Positions 55,801 through 64,000 of a stretch of DNA of 64,000 bases are shown here, piece by piece. This DNA is from Gammaproteobacteria bacterium (GTDB taxonomy: Bacteria > Pseudomonadota > Gammaproteobacteria > Steroidobacterales > Steroidobacteraceae). The stretch spans positions 62,001-126,000 of the forward strand of contig JANXZG010000042.1 in the NCBI GenBank assembly GCA_025355645.1, written 5' to 3'. The notes below the pieces were generated by a model that saw nothing but the letters and a program-made list of their open reading frames with translations, made no database searches and was not told the origin of the DNA. The position numbers and the translations under genes were made by a program. Position 1 is the stretch's first letter. Each line of letters begins with the position of its first letter.

Positions 55801-56458
55801 CGGCAAGGACTACATGCACCGCATCCTGCATCACTTCCTGGATCGCTATTTGCGTGGACGCGCCGGCGAGACCCGGCGCGAGCGGCCGCTCGCCCTGGTC
55901 GAACGCGAGGACTACGTCTGGTACGACAAGGGCGGACAGATCATGTACACGCTCGCCGACTACATCGGCGAGGACCAGGTGAACCTTGCACTGCATGATT
56001 TCCTGATGCAGAACCGCTACGCCGAGAACCTCTATCCGGATACGCGGCAGCTGGTCGAGGCGCTGCGAACCCGCACGCCGCCGGAATATCAATATCTGAT
56101 CGACGACGGGTTCAATCGCATCGTGCTGTACGACAACAAGACCGTATCCGCGACATCACATCGACGCAATGATGGGCGCTATGACGTAAGCCTCGATGTG
56201 CAGGCGCGCAAAGTCCAGGTTGACGACAAGGGGGAGGAACACCCGATGCCACTCGCCGACTATATCGACATCGGCGTGTTTATCGGCAAGAAGGACGAAG
56301 AGAAGCCTCTGTACCTGAAGCGTGAAAAAATCACACAGGAACGCCAGACCTTTACCGTAGTCGTGGATCAGAAACCCACGCGCGGCGGGATTGATCCCTA
56401 TAACAAGCTGATCGACCGGATATCCGATGACAACACGATCGACGTGACCGAGAAGTAG
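52820..56458 (+). CDS. ABC permease fused to an M1-type metallopeptidase domain
   Basis: A 1212-residue inner-membrane fusion. Residues 1 to about 275 and about 325-600 hold two ABC-2 permease blocks of roughly six helices each; a further helix at about 590-615 leads to a periplasmic part. Residues about 640-1200 form an M1-like peptidase with the zinc site H955-E-L-A-H959 and E979 in SETLAEYSA, spaced by 19 residues instead of the usual 18. The exopeptidase GxMEN motif is not present; the equivalent region reads VPYSEAIGF. ATG 52820 is chosen because earlier codons overlap the ATPase gene. Family members of this architecture are known from many gammaproteobacteria and Bacteroidetes, but function is unclear: peptide export with trimming is one possibility. 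Confidence 0.88.
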   Translation: MFLEFFTFEMRFRLKSLSTYVYFLMWTLYSFLTVASESFGIIGFQNGKLLLNGPYANTINASYAATFGIIVIAAIFGTSVLRDFQRDTYQILFTKPISKFAYLGGRWAGSFVTCVGVFAGVMLGAWLGTFAPWADHARIGPNHLWWYLQPFLSIVVVQIFFLGTLFFAVGALTRRIFIVYLQGAAVFMVYVIGITVFIATRSLEHFWSGVLDPVGLLLINVLTRYWSVAEKNTLLLSFDFSGYSPGVFLYNRLLWSGVGLALFGALWAWFPMSVESLTQRLQGKRAARAQLQSADQEGARRPASLAPVRLPAVHQVFGPRTSLVQYWSLTSLRIRLIFREIPFWAIAAILVAFSVNNGYFAGHFSGADVWPVTYLMVQSVEGSAMLFLLIVAGLYAAELIWRERDNRFDGIHDALPMGESIDWLSKLTAIAAVEAVLLALTMLVGMMMQTILGYTHFEVLQYLQELYLVTFPQVMGCAMFAMFVQTLVPNKFIGHGIVIGVWVLQPVVFNFGWESSLIWPGAVPAYIYSDMNGYGHYVPALLWSLTYWTAAFALLGVVSIAFARRGAEDSFRGRARLAWRRFPPLAPAAGLLLLATAGAGGWYYYNAHVRNDFLTSEDLRHIRAEYERNFKKYEMLAQPKVTAVDASIDIFPATRSFRGTGTFTLQNKTATPIPAIHLSDAFQTVTNLKFDRPSHLSMRSTRGDYLIYTLDTPLAPGKTVTMSFDLAHQSIGFKDGRELAQFAKNGTFFDTDFFPNIGYQKTAELDDPRRRREEHLPELLDMAPRGDPVHSHLNLFTPNSDWISYHTIVSTDDDQIAIAPGYPQRDWHRDGRHYFEYDMGDVHTADFFAYLSGRYKVRREVYAGVAGPINLEVYYDPAHEFNVDAMLKASRAGLDYYEKNFSPFQFSQYRIMEFPRYRTFAQSFPNTVPYSEAIGFIARQKDPNDLDITAFVTAHELAHQWWGHQLIGGDVQGSNMMSETLAEYSAYMVMQNLHGKDYMHRILHHFLDRYLRGRAGETRRERPLALVEREDYVWYDKGGQIMYTLADYIGEDQVNLALHDFLMQNRYAENLYPDTRQLVEALRTRTPPEYQYLIDDGFNRIVLYDNKTVSATSHRRNDGRYDVSLDVQARKVQVDDKGEEHPMPLADYIDIGVFIGKKDEEKPLYLKREKITQERQTFTVVVDQKPTRGGIDPYNKLIDRISDDNTIDVTEK

Positions 56459-56463
56459 CCCGC

Positions 56464-57201
56464 TCAGCGGTGACGATCGGGATACGCGTCGATTTCATTG
56501 AGCATTTCAGGGCCGCCGAGCGCCTGCATCTGCTCGAGGATCCAGGCGCGGCGCTGCTCCACGTAAGGCGATGGCGCCGCGACCAAAAGTCGCTGCGGAT
56601 TCGGCAGAACGGCCGCCATCAGCGCGGCATCTCGTCGGCTCAGGAGCGCTGCACGCTTGTGGAAGTAGCGCTCGGCGGCTGCCTCCGCGCCGTAGGTGCC
56701 GTAGCCGAATTCCGCGATGTTCAAATACATCTCCAATATGCGCCGCTTGGGCCAGCAGGCTTCGATCAATACCGTGAAATAGGCCTCCAGCGCCTTGCGA
56801 ATATAGCTGCGCCCGGTCCACAGGAACATGTTCTTGGCCACCTGCTGGCTGATCGTGCTCGCGCCGCGCACACGATGGCTGTGCTGGTTCATGGCATACG
56901 CCTTCTCAATTGCCTCGACGTCGAAGCCCCAGTGCTCGGGGAATTTCTGATCCTCAGAGGCGACGACGGCCAGCGGCAGGTTGGGCGAGATCTGCGCAAG
57001 GTCCACCCAGCGATGCCGGACCTGGTAGGTGGAGTCCCGGGCAATCCTGGCGGATAACGCCGTCTCGGCCATGTAGGCGCTGAACGGCGGATCCAGCCAG
57101 CGCAACAGCAGCACTGCGCCGATGCTAAGTATCGCGCACAGCGCCAGCGCCAACGCGAACAAGCGCAGCAAGCCGGCCGCCCAGGATCTCTTCTGTGCCA
57201 A
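56464..57201 (-). CDS. mtgA: Monofunctional biosynthetic peptidoglycan transglycosylase
   Basis: A 245-residue GT51 enzyme with one N-terminal membrane helix (about 12-34). Motifs: VVASEDQKFPEHWGFD with the catalytic glutamate, RGASTISQQVAKNMFLWTGR and KRRILEMYLNIAEFGYGTYG with the second glutamate region. It polymerises lipid II without a transpeptidase domain. It converges on the ABC/peptidase gene with five bases between stops. Confidence 0.94.
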   Translation of the reverse strand: MAQKRSWAAGLLRLFALALALCAILSIGAVLLLRWLDPPFSAYMAETALSARIARDSTYQVRHRWVDLAQISPNLPLAVVASEDQKFPEHWGFDVEAIEKAYAMNQHSHRVRGASTISQQVAKNMFLWTGRSYIRKALEAYFTVLIEACWPKRRILEMYLNIAEFGYGTYGAEAAAERYFHKRAALLSRRDAALMAAVLPNPQRLLVAAPSPYVEQRRAWILEQMQALGGPEMLNEIDAYPDRHR

Positions 57202-57211
57202 TGTGCAGGCT

Positions 57212-57700
57212 TTATTTGTCGATCTTGCGCACGCTGGTCATCGCCACGGCCTGCACCGGGACATCGTCAAACCCGCGCCGCTTTCCAGTTTTGACCGCAG
57301 CGATCTTGTCGATCACGTCCATTCCCTCGGTGACGCGCGCAAATACCGCATAGCCAAAGTTGCCGCTCTGATGATCGAGAAAGTCGTTGTCCTTCAGGTT
57401 CACGAAAAACTGCGATGTGGCGCTGTTGACATCACTGGTGCGCGCCATCGACAGGCTGCCACGCGTATTTTTCAGGCCGTTGTCCGCCTCATTTTTGATG
57501 GGCGCCCGGGGCTTCTTCTGGCTCATGTCCTCGGTAAAGCCACCGCCCTGGATCACGAAGCCGGGGACGATGCGATGAAAAATGGTGCCATCAAAGAATT
57601 CGTCGGTGACGTACTTCCGGAAATTTTCGACCGTGGTCGGGGCTTCCTTCTCAAAAAACTCAATCGTGAAATTTCCCAAGGTCGTTTCGAAGCGGATCAT
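57212..57700 (-). CDS. ppiB: Cyclophilin-type peptidyl-prolyl isomerase
   Basis: A 162-residue protein without signal peptide, so cytoplasmic, as PpiB. Cyclophilin parts: FHRIVPGFVIQGGGFTEDM, NTRGSLSMARTSDVNSATSQFFVN and FGYAVFARVTEGMDVIDKIA. Loop RTSDVNSATSQ and the substrate arginine in FHR are intact. It overlaps the prmC stop by four bases. Confidence 0.92.
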   Translation of the reverse strand: MIRFETTLGNFTIEFFEKEAPTTVENFRKYVTDEFFDGTIFHRIVPGFVIQGGGFTEDMSQKKPRAPIKNEADNGLKNTRGSLSMARTSDVNSATSQFFVNLKDNDFLDHQSGNFGYAVFARVTEGMDVIDKIAAVKTGKRRGFDDVPVQAVAMTSVRKIDK

Positions 57701-58560
57701 GATGGTTCCTCTGTTGATGCGTGAAAGTTAGCCAGCATCACGCGCGCATGGCCGGAGCGGTCGTGATGCGAGGAGATATCCCGGAAGCCACGGGCTCTTA
57801 GGATGGCGGCAAGCGCCGGGGCCTGGCCCATGCCGTGCTCGAGTGCGAGCAGGCCGTGATTAGTCAGAAACAGCGGCGCGCTCGCGATGATCGCCACAAA
57901 CGCCTCCCAGCCCATGGGGCCCGAGGCTAGCGCGACCAACGGTTCATTTCGCAAAGCCTTCAATGCGGGATCACGCGAGGCAACATAGGGCGGATTCGAG
58001 ACAATGATGTCGTAGCGCTGCTGCGCGACCGCATCGAACCACGACCCGCGCCGCCATTCGACATTCGTCAGTCCCAGCGAGCTGGCGTTGCCAGCCGCGA
58101 TATCCAGGGCGGCGGCGGATACATCGGTACCGATCACGCGCGCAAGCGGGCGCTCGCTCGCGATCGCGAGCGCGATGGCGCCGCTTCCGGTACCCAGATC
58201 GAGCACGCTCGCTGCGCGATCGGCCGGCAGGCGCGCGAGGATCAGCTCGACCAATTCCTCGGTCTCGGGGCGCGGCACCAATACATCCGGCGTGACGTGC
58301 AGCGGCAGCGACCAGAACTCACGCGTTCCGGTCAGGTAGGCAACGGGGACACCGCGCTGGCATTCTGCGATCAGGCGCTCGAATTCGGCAAGCAGCGGCC
58401 CCTCGAGCGGCGCATCGCCATTGGTGATCAAAGCCGATCGCGGCACCGACAGAACATGCGCAAGCAGTACTTCGGCATCGAGGCGCGGTGATTCGCTGCA
58501 TTGCTGCAGACGACCGGAGGCAAGGCGCAAGTGCTCAGAGATATTGGGCGTGTTCATCAT
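57697..58560 (-). CDS. prmC: Release-factor glutamine methyltransferase
   Basis: A 287-residue SAM methyltransferase. The SAM site is [16 protein letters not shown] and the glutamine-binding motif is NPPY in [13 protein letters not shown]. It methylates the GGQ glutamine of release factors, which agrees with the adjacent prfA. Its ATG overlaps the prfA stop by four bases; ATG 58557 is a possible second start. Confidence 0.94.
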   Translation of the reverse strand: MMNTPNISEHLRLASGRLQQCSESPRLDAEVLLAHVLSVPRSALITNGDAPLEGPLLAEFERLIAECQRGVPVAYLTGTREFWSLPLHVTPDVLVPRPETEELVELILARLPADRAASVLDLGTGSGAIALAIASERPLARVIGTDVSAAALDIAAGNASSLGLTNVEWRRGSWFDAVAQQRYDIIVSNPPYVASRDPALKALRNEPLVALASGPMGWEAFVAIIASAPLFLTNHGLLALEHGMGQAPALAAILRARGFRDISSHHDRSGHARVMLANFHASTEEPS

Positions 58561-59609
58561 TCAACCTGCTGGGCGAGTTCTTCGGCCTGGTGCTCCTGGT
58601 TCAAGGCCTGGATCAGCTCCTCGATGTCGCCGTTCATCACGGCGTCGAGCTTGTAGAGCGTCAAATTGATCCGATGGTCGGTGACCCGGCCCTGCGGGAA
58701 ATTATACGTGCGGATGCGCTCCGACCGGTCACCAGATCCGACCTGGAGTTTGCGGGACTGGGCCTGTTGCGCCTGCTGTTTTTCCCGTTCGCTTGCCAGC
58801 AGCCGGGCTTTCAGCAGCGACAGGGCCCGCGAGCGGTTCTTGTGCTGAGAGCGCTCGTCCTGGCACTCGACCACGATGCCTGAAGGGATATGCGTGATGC
58901 GGATGGCCGAATCAGTCTTGTTGACATGCTGACCACCCGCGCCGGAGGAGCGATAGGTATCGATGCGCAAATCGGCCGGATTCAGCTCGATCGCGCTGAC
59001 TTCCTCGAGTTCCGGCAGTATCGCAACGGTGCAGGCGGAGGTATGTATGCGCCCTTGCGCCTCGGTTGCAGGCACGCGTTGCACGCGATGGGTGCCGGAC
59101 TCGAACTTGAGCGCCGAGAAGGCGCCGCGCCCGATGATGCGGCTGATGATTTCCTTGTAGCCGCCGTGCTCGCCCGGACTCTCACTCAGCACCTCGACCT
59201 CCCAGCGCCGCTTCTCGGCGTAGCGGGCATACATGCGAAACAGGTCGCCGGCAAAGATGGCCGCCTCGTCTCCGCCCGTTCCCGCCCGCACCTCGAGGAA
59301 GATGTTGCTGTCATCCTGCGGATCCTTAGGCACTAACAGGCGCTGCAGCTCGAGTTCCTCGGCAGCGACGCTGGCGCCGATCTGCGCCAGTTCCTCGTCC
59401 ATCTTCAGCTCCCGTGCCGTGGTGACATCGGCTTCCAGCGAGACGAAGTTCTGGTACCGGTCAATCAGCGGCGAGAGTTTCGAGTACTCCATCGAAAGAT
59501 CACGGAACTGGTTCTGTTTTGCGATTACGCCGGGGTCCGACAGCAGGCGGCTGATTTCCTCATGTCGCTCAGCGAGTCTTTCAAGTTTTCTGCGGATGGA
59601 GTCTTTCAT
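58557..59609 (-). CDS. prfA: Peptide chain release factor 1
   Basis: A 350-residue release factor. The anticodon-like tripeptide region contains PAT in [15 protein letters not shown], specific for UAA/UAG, and the catalytic GGQ stands in [15 protein letters not shown]. The N-terminal coiled domain and the [12 protein letters not shown] end are typical; the length is slightly below the usual 360. It overlaps the hemA stop by four bases. Confidence 0.96.
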   Translation of the reverse strand: MKDSIRRKLERLAERHEEISRLLSDPGVIAKQNQFRDLSMEYSKLSPLIDRYQNFVSLEADVTTARELKMDEELAQIGASVAAEELELQRLLVPKDPQDDSNIFLEVRAGTGGDEAAIFAGDLFRMYARYAEKRRWEVEVLSESPGEHGGYKEIISRIIGRGAFSALKFESGTHRVQRVPATEAQGRIHTSACTVAILPELEEVSAIELNPADLRIDTYRSSGAGGQHVNKTDSAIRITHIPSGIVVECQDERSQHKNRSRALSLLKARLLASEREKQQAQQAQSRKLQVGSGDRSERIRTYNFPQGRVTDHRINLTLYKLDAVMNGDIEELIQALNQEHQAEELAQQVE

Positions 59610-60865
59610 GGCCGCCCGCGATCCTCGAGCAGCAATCGCGCGATTGCCTCGGCAAGCACGGTGTCGGAGGATTCGGCCGCCTGGCGCAACGCCTGGGTCG
59701 GCCCGTGCATCAGGCGGTTCGTCAGCGTGTTGGCAAGGTAATCGAGGACTTCCTGGCCGGAGCGGCCCGCTGCCAGCATCCTTTTGGCCTGTTCCAGTGT
59801 GTGGGCGCGGATCTGGTTAGCCTGCTCGCGCAGCGCCAGAATGGCGGGACCCGCGTCATGTGCCCGCGCTTCGGCCATGAACCGGGCGACTTCCTCGTCG
59901 ATCAGCAGCTTCGCGTCACCGGCTGCCAGCTCGCGCTGCTGGCGGTTTTCGTCGATGACCTTCTGCAGGTCGTCAATTGAAAACAGATACACATCCTTCA
60001 GCTGCGCAACTGCAGGATCTATATCGCGCGGGACCGCGAGGTCCACCATGAATATCGGCCGGCGGCGGCGCCGGGCGCCAAGTGCGCTCGCAGCGAGGGA
60101 TCTCGTGATCAGAGGAGTCGGGCTCGCCGTGCAACAGACGACGATATCGGCCGTCTGCAATTCCTTCCCCAGGTCGTCAAGCCCGACCGCATAGGCCTTG
60201 AGTTCGGCGGCAAGCGTCTGCGCGCGCGGCAGGCTGCGGTTTGCGATGACCATGCGCCTAACTCCGGCGCTCGCCAGGTGACGCGCTATCAGTGCGATCA
60301 TCTCCCCGGCGCCTACCAGCAGCGCACTGCGCTCACTGAGGTCGGCATAAACGCGGCGCGCGAGGCTCACGGTTGCCGAGGCCAGCGACACGGCGTTGGC
60401 ACCGATCTGCGTCTCGCTGCGAATGCGCTTGGCTGCCGAGAAGGCCGCCTGGAACAGCCGGTTCAGCGCCGGCCCCGTGCTGCCCGCTGCCTGGGCAAAT
60501 CGATAGGCTTCCTTCAGCTGGCCGAGGATCTGCACTTCGCCCAGCACCATCGAGTCTAGACCGGCGGCCACGTTGAACGTGTGCTCGACCGCATGGCGCT
60601 CGCGGTGAACATACAGGCTCGTGGACAGATCCGTAGTGGCATCATGATGGCGCTTCAGCCAGTCGGCGAGTGTGGTATCGGCGGCAGGGCCGGCCCAATA
60701 CAGTTCCGTGCGGTTGCAGGTCGACAGGATCACGGCCTCGGCGACACCGCTTTCCTGGCGCAGCGCGAGCAGCGCCGCATGTAGGCGCTCGTCGGCGAAG
60801 GCAACTTGCTCACGTAGCGCGACCGAGGCGGTTTTGTGATTTATGCCGAGGATATTGAATGCCAT
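59606..60865 (-). CDS. hemA: Glutamyl-tRNA reductase
   Basis: A 419-residue enzyme for the first committed step of C5 tetrapyrrole synthesis. The N-terminus [16 protein letters not shown] and the catalytic cysteine in [12 protein letters not shown] are clear; the NADPH site is [14 protein letters not shown]; the C-terminal helix forms the dimerisation domain. ATG 60865. It heads the hemA-prfA-prmC-ppiB-mtgA transcript, all with overlaps or gaps under 12 bases. Confidence 0.96.
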   Translation of the reverse strand: MAFNILGINHKTASVALREQVAFADERLHAALLALRQESGVAEAVILSTCNRTELYWAGPAADTTLADWLKRHHDATTDLSTSLYVHRERHAVEHTFNVAAGLDSMVLGEVQILGQLKEAYRFAQAAGSTGPALNRLFQAAFSAAKRIRSETQIGANAVSLASATVSLARRVYADLSERSALLVGAGEMIALIARHLASAGVRRMVIANRSLPRAQTLAAELKAYAVGLDDLGKELQTADIVVCCTASPTPLITRSLAASALGARRRRRPIFMVDLAVPRDIDPAVAQLKDVYLFSIDDLQKVIDENRQQRELAAGDAKLLIDEEVARFMAEARAHDAGPAILALREQANQIRAHTLEQAKRMLAAGRSGQEVLDYLANTLTNRLMHGPTQALRQAAESSDTVLAEAIARLLLEDRGRP

Positions 60866-60894
60866 GCGGGGACTTTGTTCGTTATCATGCGGTC

Positions 60895-62574
60895 GTGTTG
60901 CCGATCTTACCGTTCGCTCGTCTGATCCTCGGGCTTGGCACCATTATGTATGCTGCCGGGGCTGCCTGTGCGGCTCAAGCGCCCGGGGCCAGTGCCCCGC
61001 AGTCATTTTATACTGTCACGGCGGAGATCGCGCTGGCTCGTCATGAGGCCCAGCTCGCGGCGCAGCAGTACGCCGCCGCCGCGCAGCAAGATCCAAGCCT
61101 TTTACCGCGCGCGATCGACGTAGCGGCACAGACCCTGCAGCCGTCGATCGGACTTGCGCTCGCCGAACGCTGGCTTACGCGCGAGCCGCATTCGGCCGAG
61201 GCGCGGCTTGCTGCGGCATCTGCGGCCCTGTCCTTGCATCGAATCGATGTAGCGAGAAGCCATTTTCACGCGCTGCTGAGCGCGGCGCCGGCGGGTGCGG
61301 AAGCTGGATTTGCCGTGGTCGAAAAGGAGTTGATCGACAACAGCAACTTCTACGGTGCACACCAGGTTGCGGACCGGCTCGCGGCAGATTTTCCGGCATC
61401 TGTGGCGGCGCTGCGGGTTCAGGCCTTTGCGGCATTGCGCGCCGACGATCCGGCGGCGGCCGTGCGCGCGCTGCAGGCTGCCACTGCCGCCGGTGCACAT
61501 GATGACGAGGCGCGCACGCTGTCGCAGGCACTGCGGCGCGCGCGTATCCTTTCCGGTGATGCCGATATGCCGTTGCAGCAGGCACATGCGGACCTTGCGG
61601 CCGATGATTCGCCTGAGCGCCGCATCGACTACACCTTGCTGCTATTGGCGGCGAAACGCGATGCGGAGGCGAGGGAGCAGCTGGTGCCACTGCTGGATAA
61701 ACCCGAAGCGGCACCGGAGGCGTTGCATATCCTGGGATTGATCGAATTTCAGGACGGGGATGACATCGCCGCTTCGCAACACCTGCTGCAGATGATCGCA
61801 TCGGGGCACTTTCTGGACGAGGGATATTATTACCAGGGGCTGATTGCCGAGCGGCATGCCGACCTGGACCGTGCTCTTACCAATTACGCGCGGGTGCGCG
61901 GCGGCACGAATGGCCTCGCCGCGATGTTGCGCGCGGCGACCATTCTTCGCACGCATGGCGAGGCGGCCGAGTCCGACGAGCTGTTGGATCAGCTGATGAT
62001 CGAGGAGCCCCAGTCGGCGCCGGAGATCCTGTCAGCGCGCGCTGGCATCGACAATCAAGCCGGGGATGCCGCCGGCGCGTCCCGGGTCATTGCTGCCGCC
62101 ATTGCAGAGTACCCGGACAGCGCTGACCTGCGCTATGCGCGCGCCTCGCTCCAGGATGAGCGCGGCGAGGTGTCGGCGGCGCTACAAGAACTCGAGTCGG
62201 TGCTCAAAAATCGGCCCGATGATCCGGCGGCCCAAAATGCGCTGGGATATACCCTCGCGGATCATTCTCGCCAACTGCCGCGCGCACGCAAGCTGATCGA
62301 TGCGGCCTTTGCCGTGGCGCCAAAAAGCGCGGCGATCCGTGACAGCCGGGGGTGGATACTTTATCGACAAGGTCATGCAGCCGATGCAATGCCTATATTG
62401 ACGGCAGCATTTGCGGACGAACCAGGCGGGGATATCGGCGCACATCTGGGCGAAGTACTGTGGCAGCTTGGGAAACAGGCCGAGGCTGAAAAGATCTGGG
62501 CGCAGGCGGGTGCGATCGACCTCGACAATCGACTGCTGAAAGCTACGCGCCAGCGACTGCGCGCGCAGCGCTAA
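60895..62574 (+). CDS. Periplasmic TPR-repeat protein upstream of lolB
   Basis: A 559-residue protein of tandem helical repeats. GTG 60895 is proposed as start because ATG 60859 would overlap the divergent hemA start; the resulting N-terminus has a signal-peptide-like stretch ending AACAAQA. Tetratricopeptide repeats are clearest at about residues 225-540 (PEALHILGLIEFQDGDDIAAS, DPAAQNALGYTLADHSRQL, DSRGWILYRQGHAADAM). A TPR protein in this place, just before lolB and divergent from hemA, is widespread in gammaproteobacteria and may assist outer-membrane lipoprotein or envelope assembly; its job is not established. Confidence 0.8.
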   Translation: MLPILPFARLILGLGTIMYAAGAACAAQAPGASAPQSFYTVTAEIALARHEAQLAAQQYAAAAQQDPSLLPRAIDVAAQTLQPSIGLALAERWLTREPHSAEARLAAASAALSLHRIDVARSHFHALLSAAPAGAEAGFAVVEKELIDNSNFYGAHQVADRLAADFPASVAALRVQAFAALRADDPAAAVRALQAATAAGAHDDEARTLSQALRRARILSGDADMPLQQAHADLAADDSPERRIDYTLLLLAAKRDAEAREQLVPLLDKPEAAPEALHILGLIEFQDGDDIAASQHLLQMIASGHFLDEGYYYQGLIAERHADLDRALTNYARVRGGTNGLAAMLRAATILRTHGEAAESDELLDQLMIEEPQSAPEILSARAGIDNQAGDAAGASRVIAAAIAEYPDSADLRYARASLQDERGEVSAALQELESVLKNRPDDPAAQNALGYTLADHSRQLPRARKLIDAAFAVAPKSAAIRDSRGWILYRQGHAADAMPILTAAFADEPGGDIGAHLGEVLWQLGKQAEAEKIWAQAGAIDLDNRLLKATRQRLRAQR

Positions 62575-62579
62575 CTCCA

Positions 62580-63191
62580 ATGCTCAGGCCGGGCCGTAAC
62601 CTTTGCCACCCACTGCTCACGGGCGCAATAGTTGCTTTCTGCGTTTGCCTCAGCGCCTGCGTAACAACTCCTCCGGCACCGCCGATCATGTCCCCTGTTG
62701 CCTGGGAATTGCGCCTGCCCGCGCTGCAGCAGGCCACACAATGGGCTCTCGATGGGCGCGCAGCCGCATCGATTGGAAAGCAGGGCTGGCAGGCAAGCCT
62801 AGCCTGGCGGCAGCAGGGCAGCAGCAGCGAGTTGCACCTGACCGGGCCCCTGGGAATTGGTGCAAGCATCGTGAGGCTCTCCCCCGAGGGTCTGTCGATC
62901 GACGGGGCGACGAACGATAATGCGGCCGCGCTCCTGCATGATCGCCTCGGTGTTGACCTGCCATTCGGAAGCCTGCGTTTCTGGCTTCTTGGCGTGCCAG
63001 ATCCTGCAGAGTCAAGCACCATCCTGCGCAATGCGCAGGATCGGGCGCAGCAACTGACCCAATCGGGCTGGACGGTAATTATTGACCGATATAAGCCAGT
63101 CCAGGGGGACTGGTTGCCGGGCCAGTTAACCGTCCAGCGCGAGGACGTGAGGCTGCGGATCGCCATCGACGCCTGGGATTTTGCTCGATGA
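62580..63191 (+). CDS. lolB: Outer-membrane lipoprotein receptor LolB
   Basis: A 203-residue lipoprotein. Lipobox LSAC with C at about 27, then a LolB fold: WELRLPALQQATQWALDGRAA, LHLTGPLGIGASIVRL and the FGSLRFWLLGVP loop. It accepts lipoproteins from LolA and places them in the outer membrane. The start lies five bases after the TPR gene, and its stop overlaps the ispE ATG. Confidence 0.87.
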   Translation: MLRPGRNLCHPLLTGAIVAFCVCLSACVTTPPAPPIMSPVAWELRLPALQQATQWALDGRAAASIGKQGWQASLAWRQQGSSSELHLTGPLGIGASIVRLSPEGLSIDGATNDNAAALLHDRLGVDLPFGSLRFWLLGVPDPAESSTILRNAQDRAQQLTQSGWTVIIDRYKPVQGDWLPGQLTVQREDVRLRIAIDAWDFAR

Positions 63192-64000
63192 ACGCAGGAC
63201 CTGCGAGTCGCTGGCCGGCGCCGGCAAAGCTCAATCTTTTCTTACATATCCTGGGTCGTCGCAAGGATGGGTACCACGAGCTGCAGACCCTGTACCAGTT
63301 TGTCGATCTGTGTGACGAAGTGGCGATTCGCATACGTTCCGACGGCCAGATCCGCCGCCTGTCAGGTGCCGCGGGAATTGTTCCTGAGGAGGACCTCGTG
63401 ATTCGCGCGGCCTGCGCATTGCAACGCGCCGCGAATTGCCCACTGGGCGCCGATCTGACTGTGCAGAAGTTTATTCCATTGGGCGCGGGCCTGGGTGGGG
63501 GCAGTTCCGATGCCGCGACGGCACTGGTTGCGCTGAATCATCTATGGAAGCTTGGCTGGTCCAGCGCCCGACTTGCCGAGCTTGGCCTGACTTTAGGTGC
63601 CGATATCCCGGTATTTGTCCATGGCCGTGCCGCTTGGGCCGAAGGGGTGGGCGAGCAGCTAACCCCGTTGTATCCGCCGCAGGCGCCGACGGAGCATAAC
63701 TATCTGATTTTAAAGCCGAATATATCTGTGTCGACCGAATCGGTTTTCACGGACTCGCAATTGACAAGGAATTCAGTGCCGATCACAATTAGCGGCTTTT
63801 TTGCAACCGGCGGCGGCAACGATTGCACGCAGGTCGTGCGCCGGCGCCACCCAGAGGTCGCCGCAGCGCTCGATTTCCTGTCCAGGTTCGGCGATGCGCG
63901 CCTGACAGGCACCGGATCTTGTGTCTTCCTGGCGTGCGCAACAAGGGATGCAGCCCGTGAGATAATGCGGACGTTGCCGAAGACTCTGGAGGGTTTTCTG
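63188..64000 (+). CDS. ispE: 4-diphosphocytidyl-2-C-methyl-D-erythritol kinase, 3' end missing
   Basis: The reading frame from ATG 63188 is open to the end of the window (271 residues). Translation gives WPAPAKLNLFLHILGRRKDGYHEL at the N-terminus, the GHMP kinase ATP site PLGAGLGGGSSDAATAL, LGADIPVFVHGRAAWAEGVGE and TGTGSCVFLA, all typical for IspE of the non-mevalonate isoprenoid pathway. Family length is about 280-295 residues, so only a few codons are likely missing. ATGA overlap with the lolB stop indicates coupling. Confidence 0.93.
   Translation, partial: MNAGPASRWPAPAKLNLFLHILGRRKDGYHELQTLYQFVDLCDEVAIRIRSDGQIRRLSGAAGIVPEEDLVIRAACALQRAANCPLGADLTVQKFIPLGAGLGGGSSDAATALVALNHLWKLGWSSARLAELGLTLGADIPVFVHGRAAWAEGVGEQLTPLYPPQAPTEHNYLILKPNISVSTESVFTDSQLTRNSVPITISGFFATGGGNDCTQVVRRRHPEVAAALDFLSRFGDARLTGTGSCVFLACATRDAAREIMRTLPKTLEGFL

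Overview
The window looks like a chromosomal segment of a GC-rich gammaproteobacterium. The evidence is the order mreB-mreC-mreD-mrdA-rodA-mltB-rlpA-dacC-dat-ybeD facing lipA-lipB, together with prfA-hemA beside a TPR gene-lolB-ispE, plus TonB and porin outer-membrane proteins. A D-amino-acid aminotransferase next to ybeD, and TPR-sulfotransferases next to a TonB receptor, point to the Xanthomonadales/Nevskiales/Steroidobacterales side of the class. This placement is inference; no rRNA or other marker is present. I saw no tRNA, rRNA, insertion sequence, CRISPR array or prophage.

Positions 1-31300 form an accessory catabolic region. A tightly packed plus-strand operon (1-11178) encodes the tail of a thioredoxin-like protein, a secreted amidohydrolase, an EamA permease, an organophosphate-antiporter-type MFS carrier, a TmpA/TmpB-like oxygenase pair that would cleave the C-P bond of 2-(trimethylammonio)ethylphosphonate, a second 2OG/Fe(II) dioxygenase, an FAD oxidoreductase, another MFS carrier, a sodium:solute symporter and a manganese ureohydrolase. 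An aldehyde dehydrogenase (11273-12754) is divergent from a ModE-like/PBP-like regulator, with an inverted repeat between them. After a VirK/YbjX (DUF535) gene comes a taurine-type sulfonate module: xsc, an amino-acid permease and ackA on the minus strand, divergent from an IclR regulator and an omega-amino-acid:pyruvate aminotransferase. Next are a TonB receptor with a structured leader and two TPR-sulfotransferase genes. The region closes with a minus-strand pair, phnW and a TIGR03364-type FAD oxidoreductase, for aminoethylphosphonates.

Positions 31300-64000 are mainly conserved genes: an MFS carrier, the ABC-F protein YbiT, a half-size EamA protein, a porin, lipoate synthesis (lipA, lipB), the cell-elongation and peptidoglycan cluster (dacC to mreB), gatCAB for transamidation of misacylated tRNA, hslO, an ABC transporter whose permease is fused to an M1-type peptidase domain, then mtgA, a cyclophilin, prmC-prfA-hemA and, divergently, TPR-lolB-ispE. 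ispE runs off the right end.

The unifying idea for the left half is use of small zwitterionic C2 compounds that carry phosphonate or sulfonate groups (trimethyl-aminoethylphosphonate, aminoethylphosphonates, taurine) and possibly guanidino compounds. Transporters lie between the enzymes, and the released products would be phosphate, sulfite, ammonia or urea, glycine betaine and acetyl phosphate. The role of the dioxygenase-FAD enzyme-MFS-symporter-ureohydrolase block (5443-11178) is not known to me and is the best candidate for an undescribed pathway.
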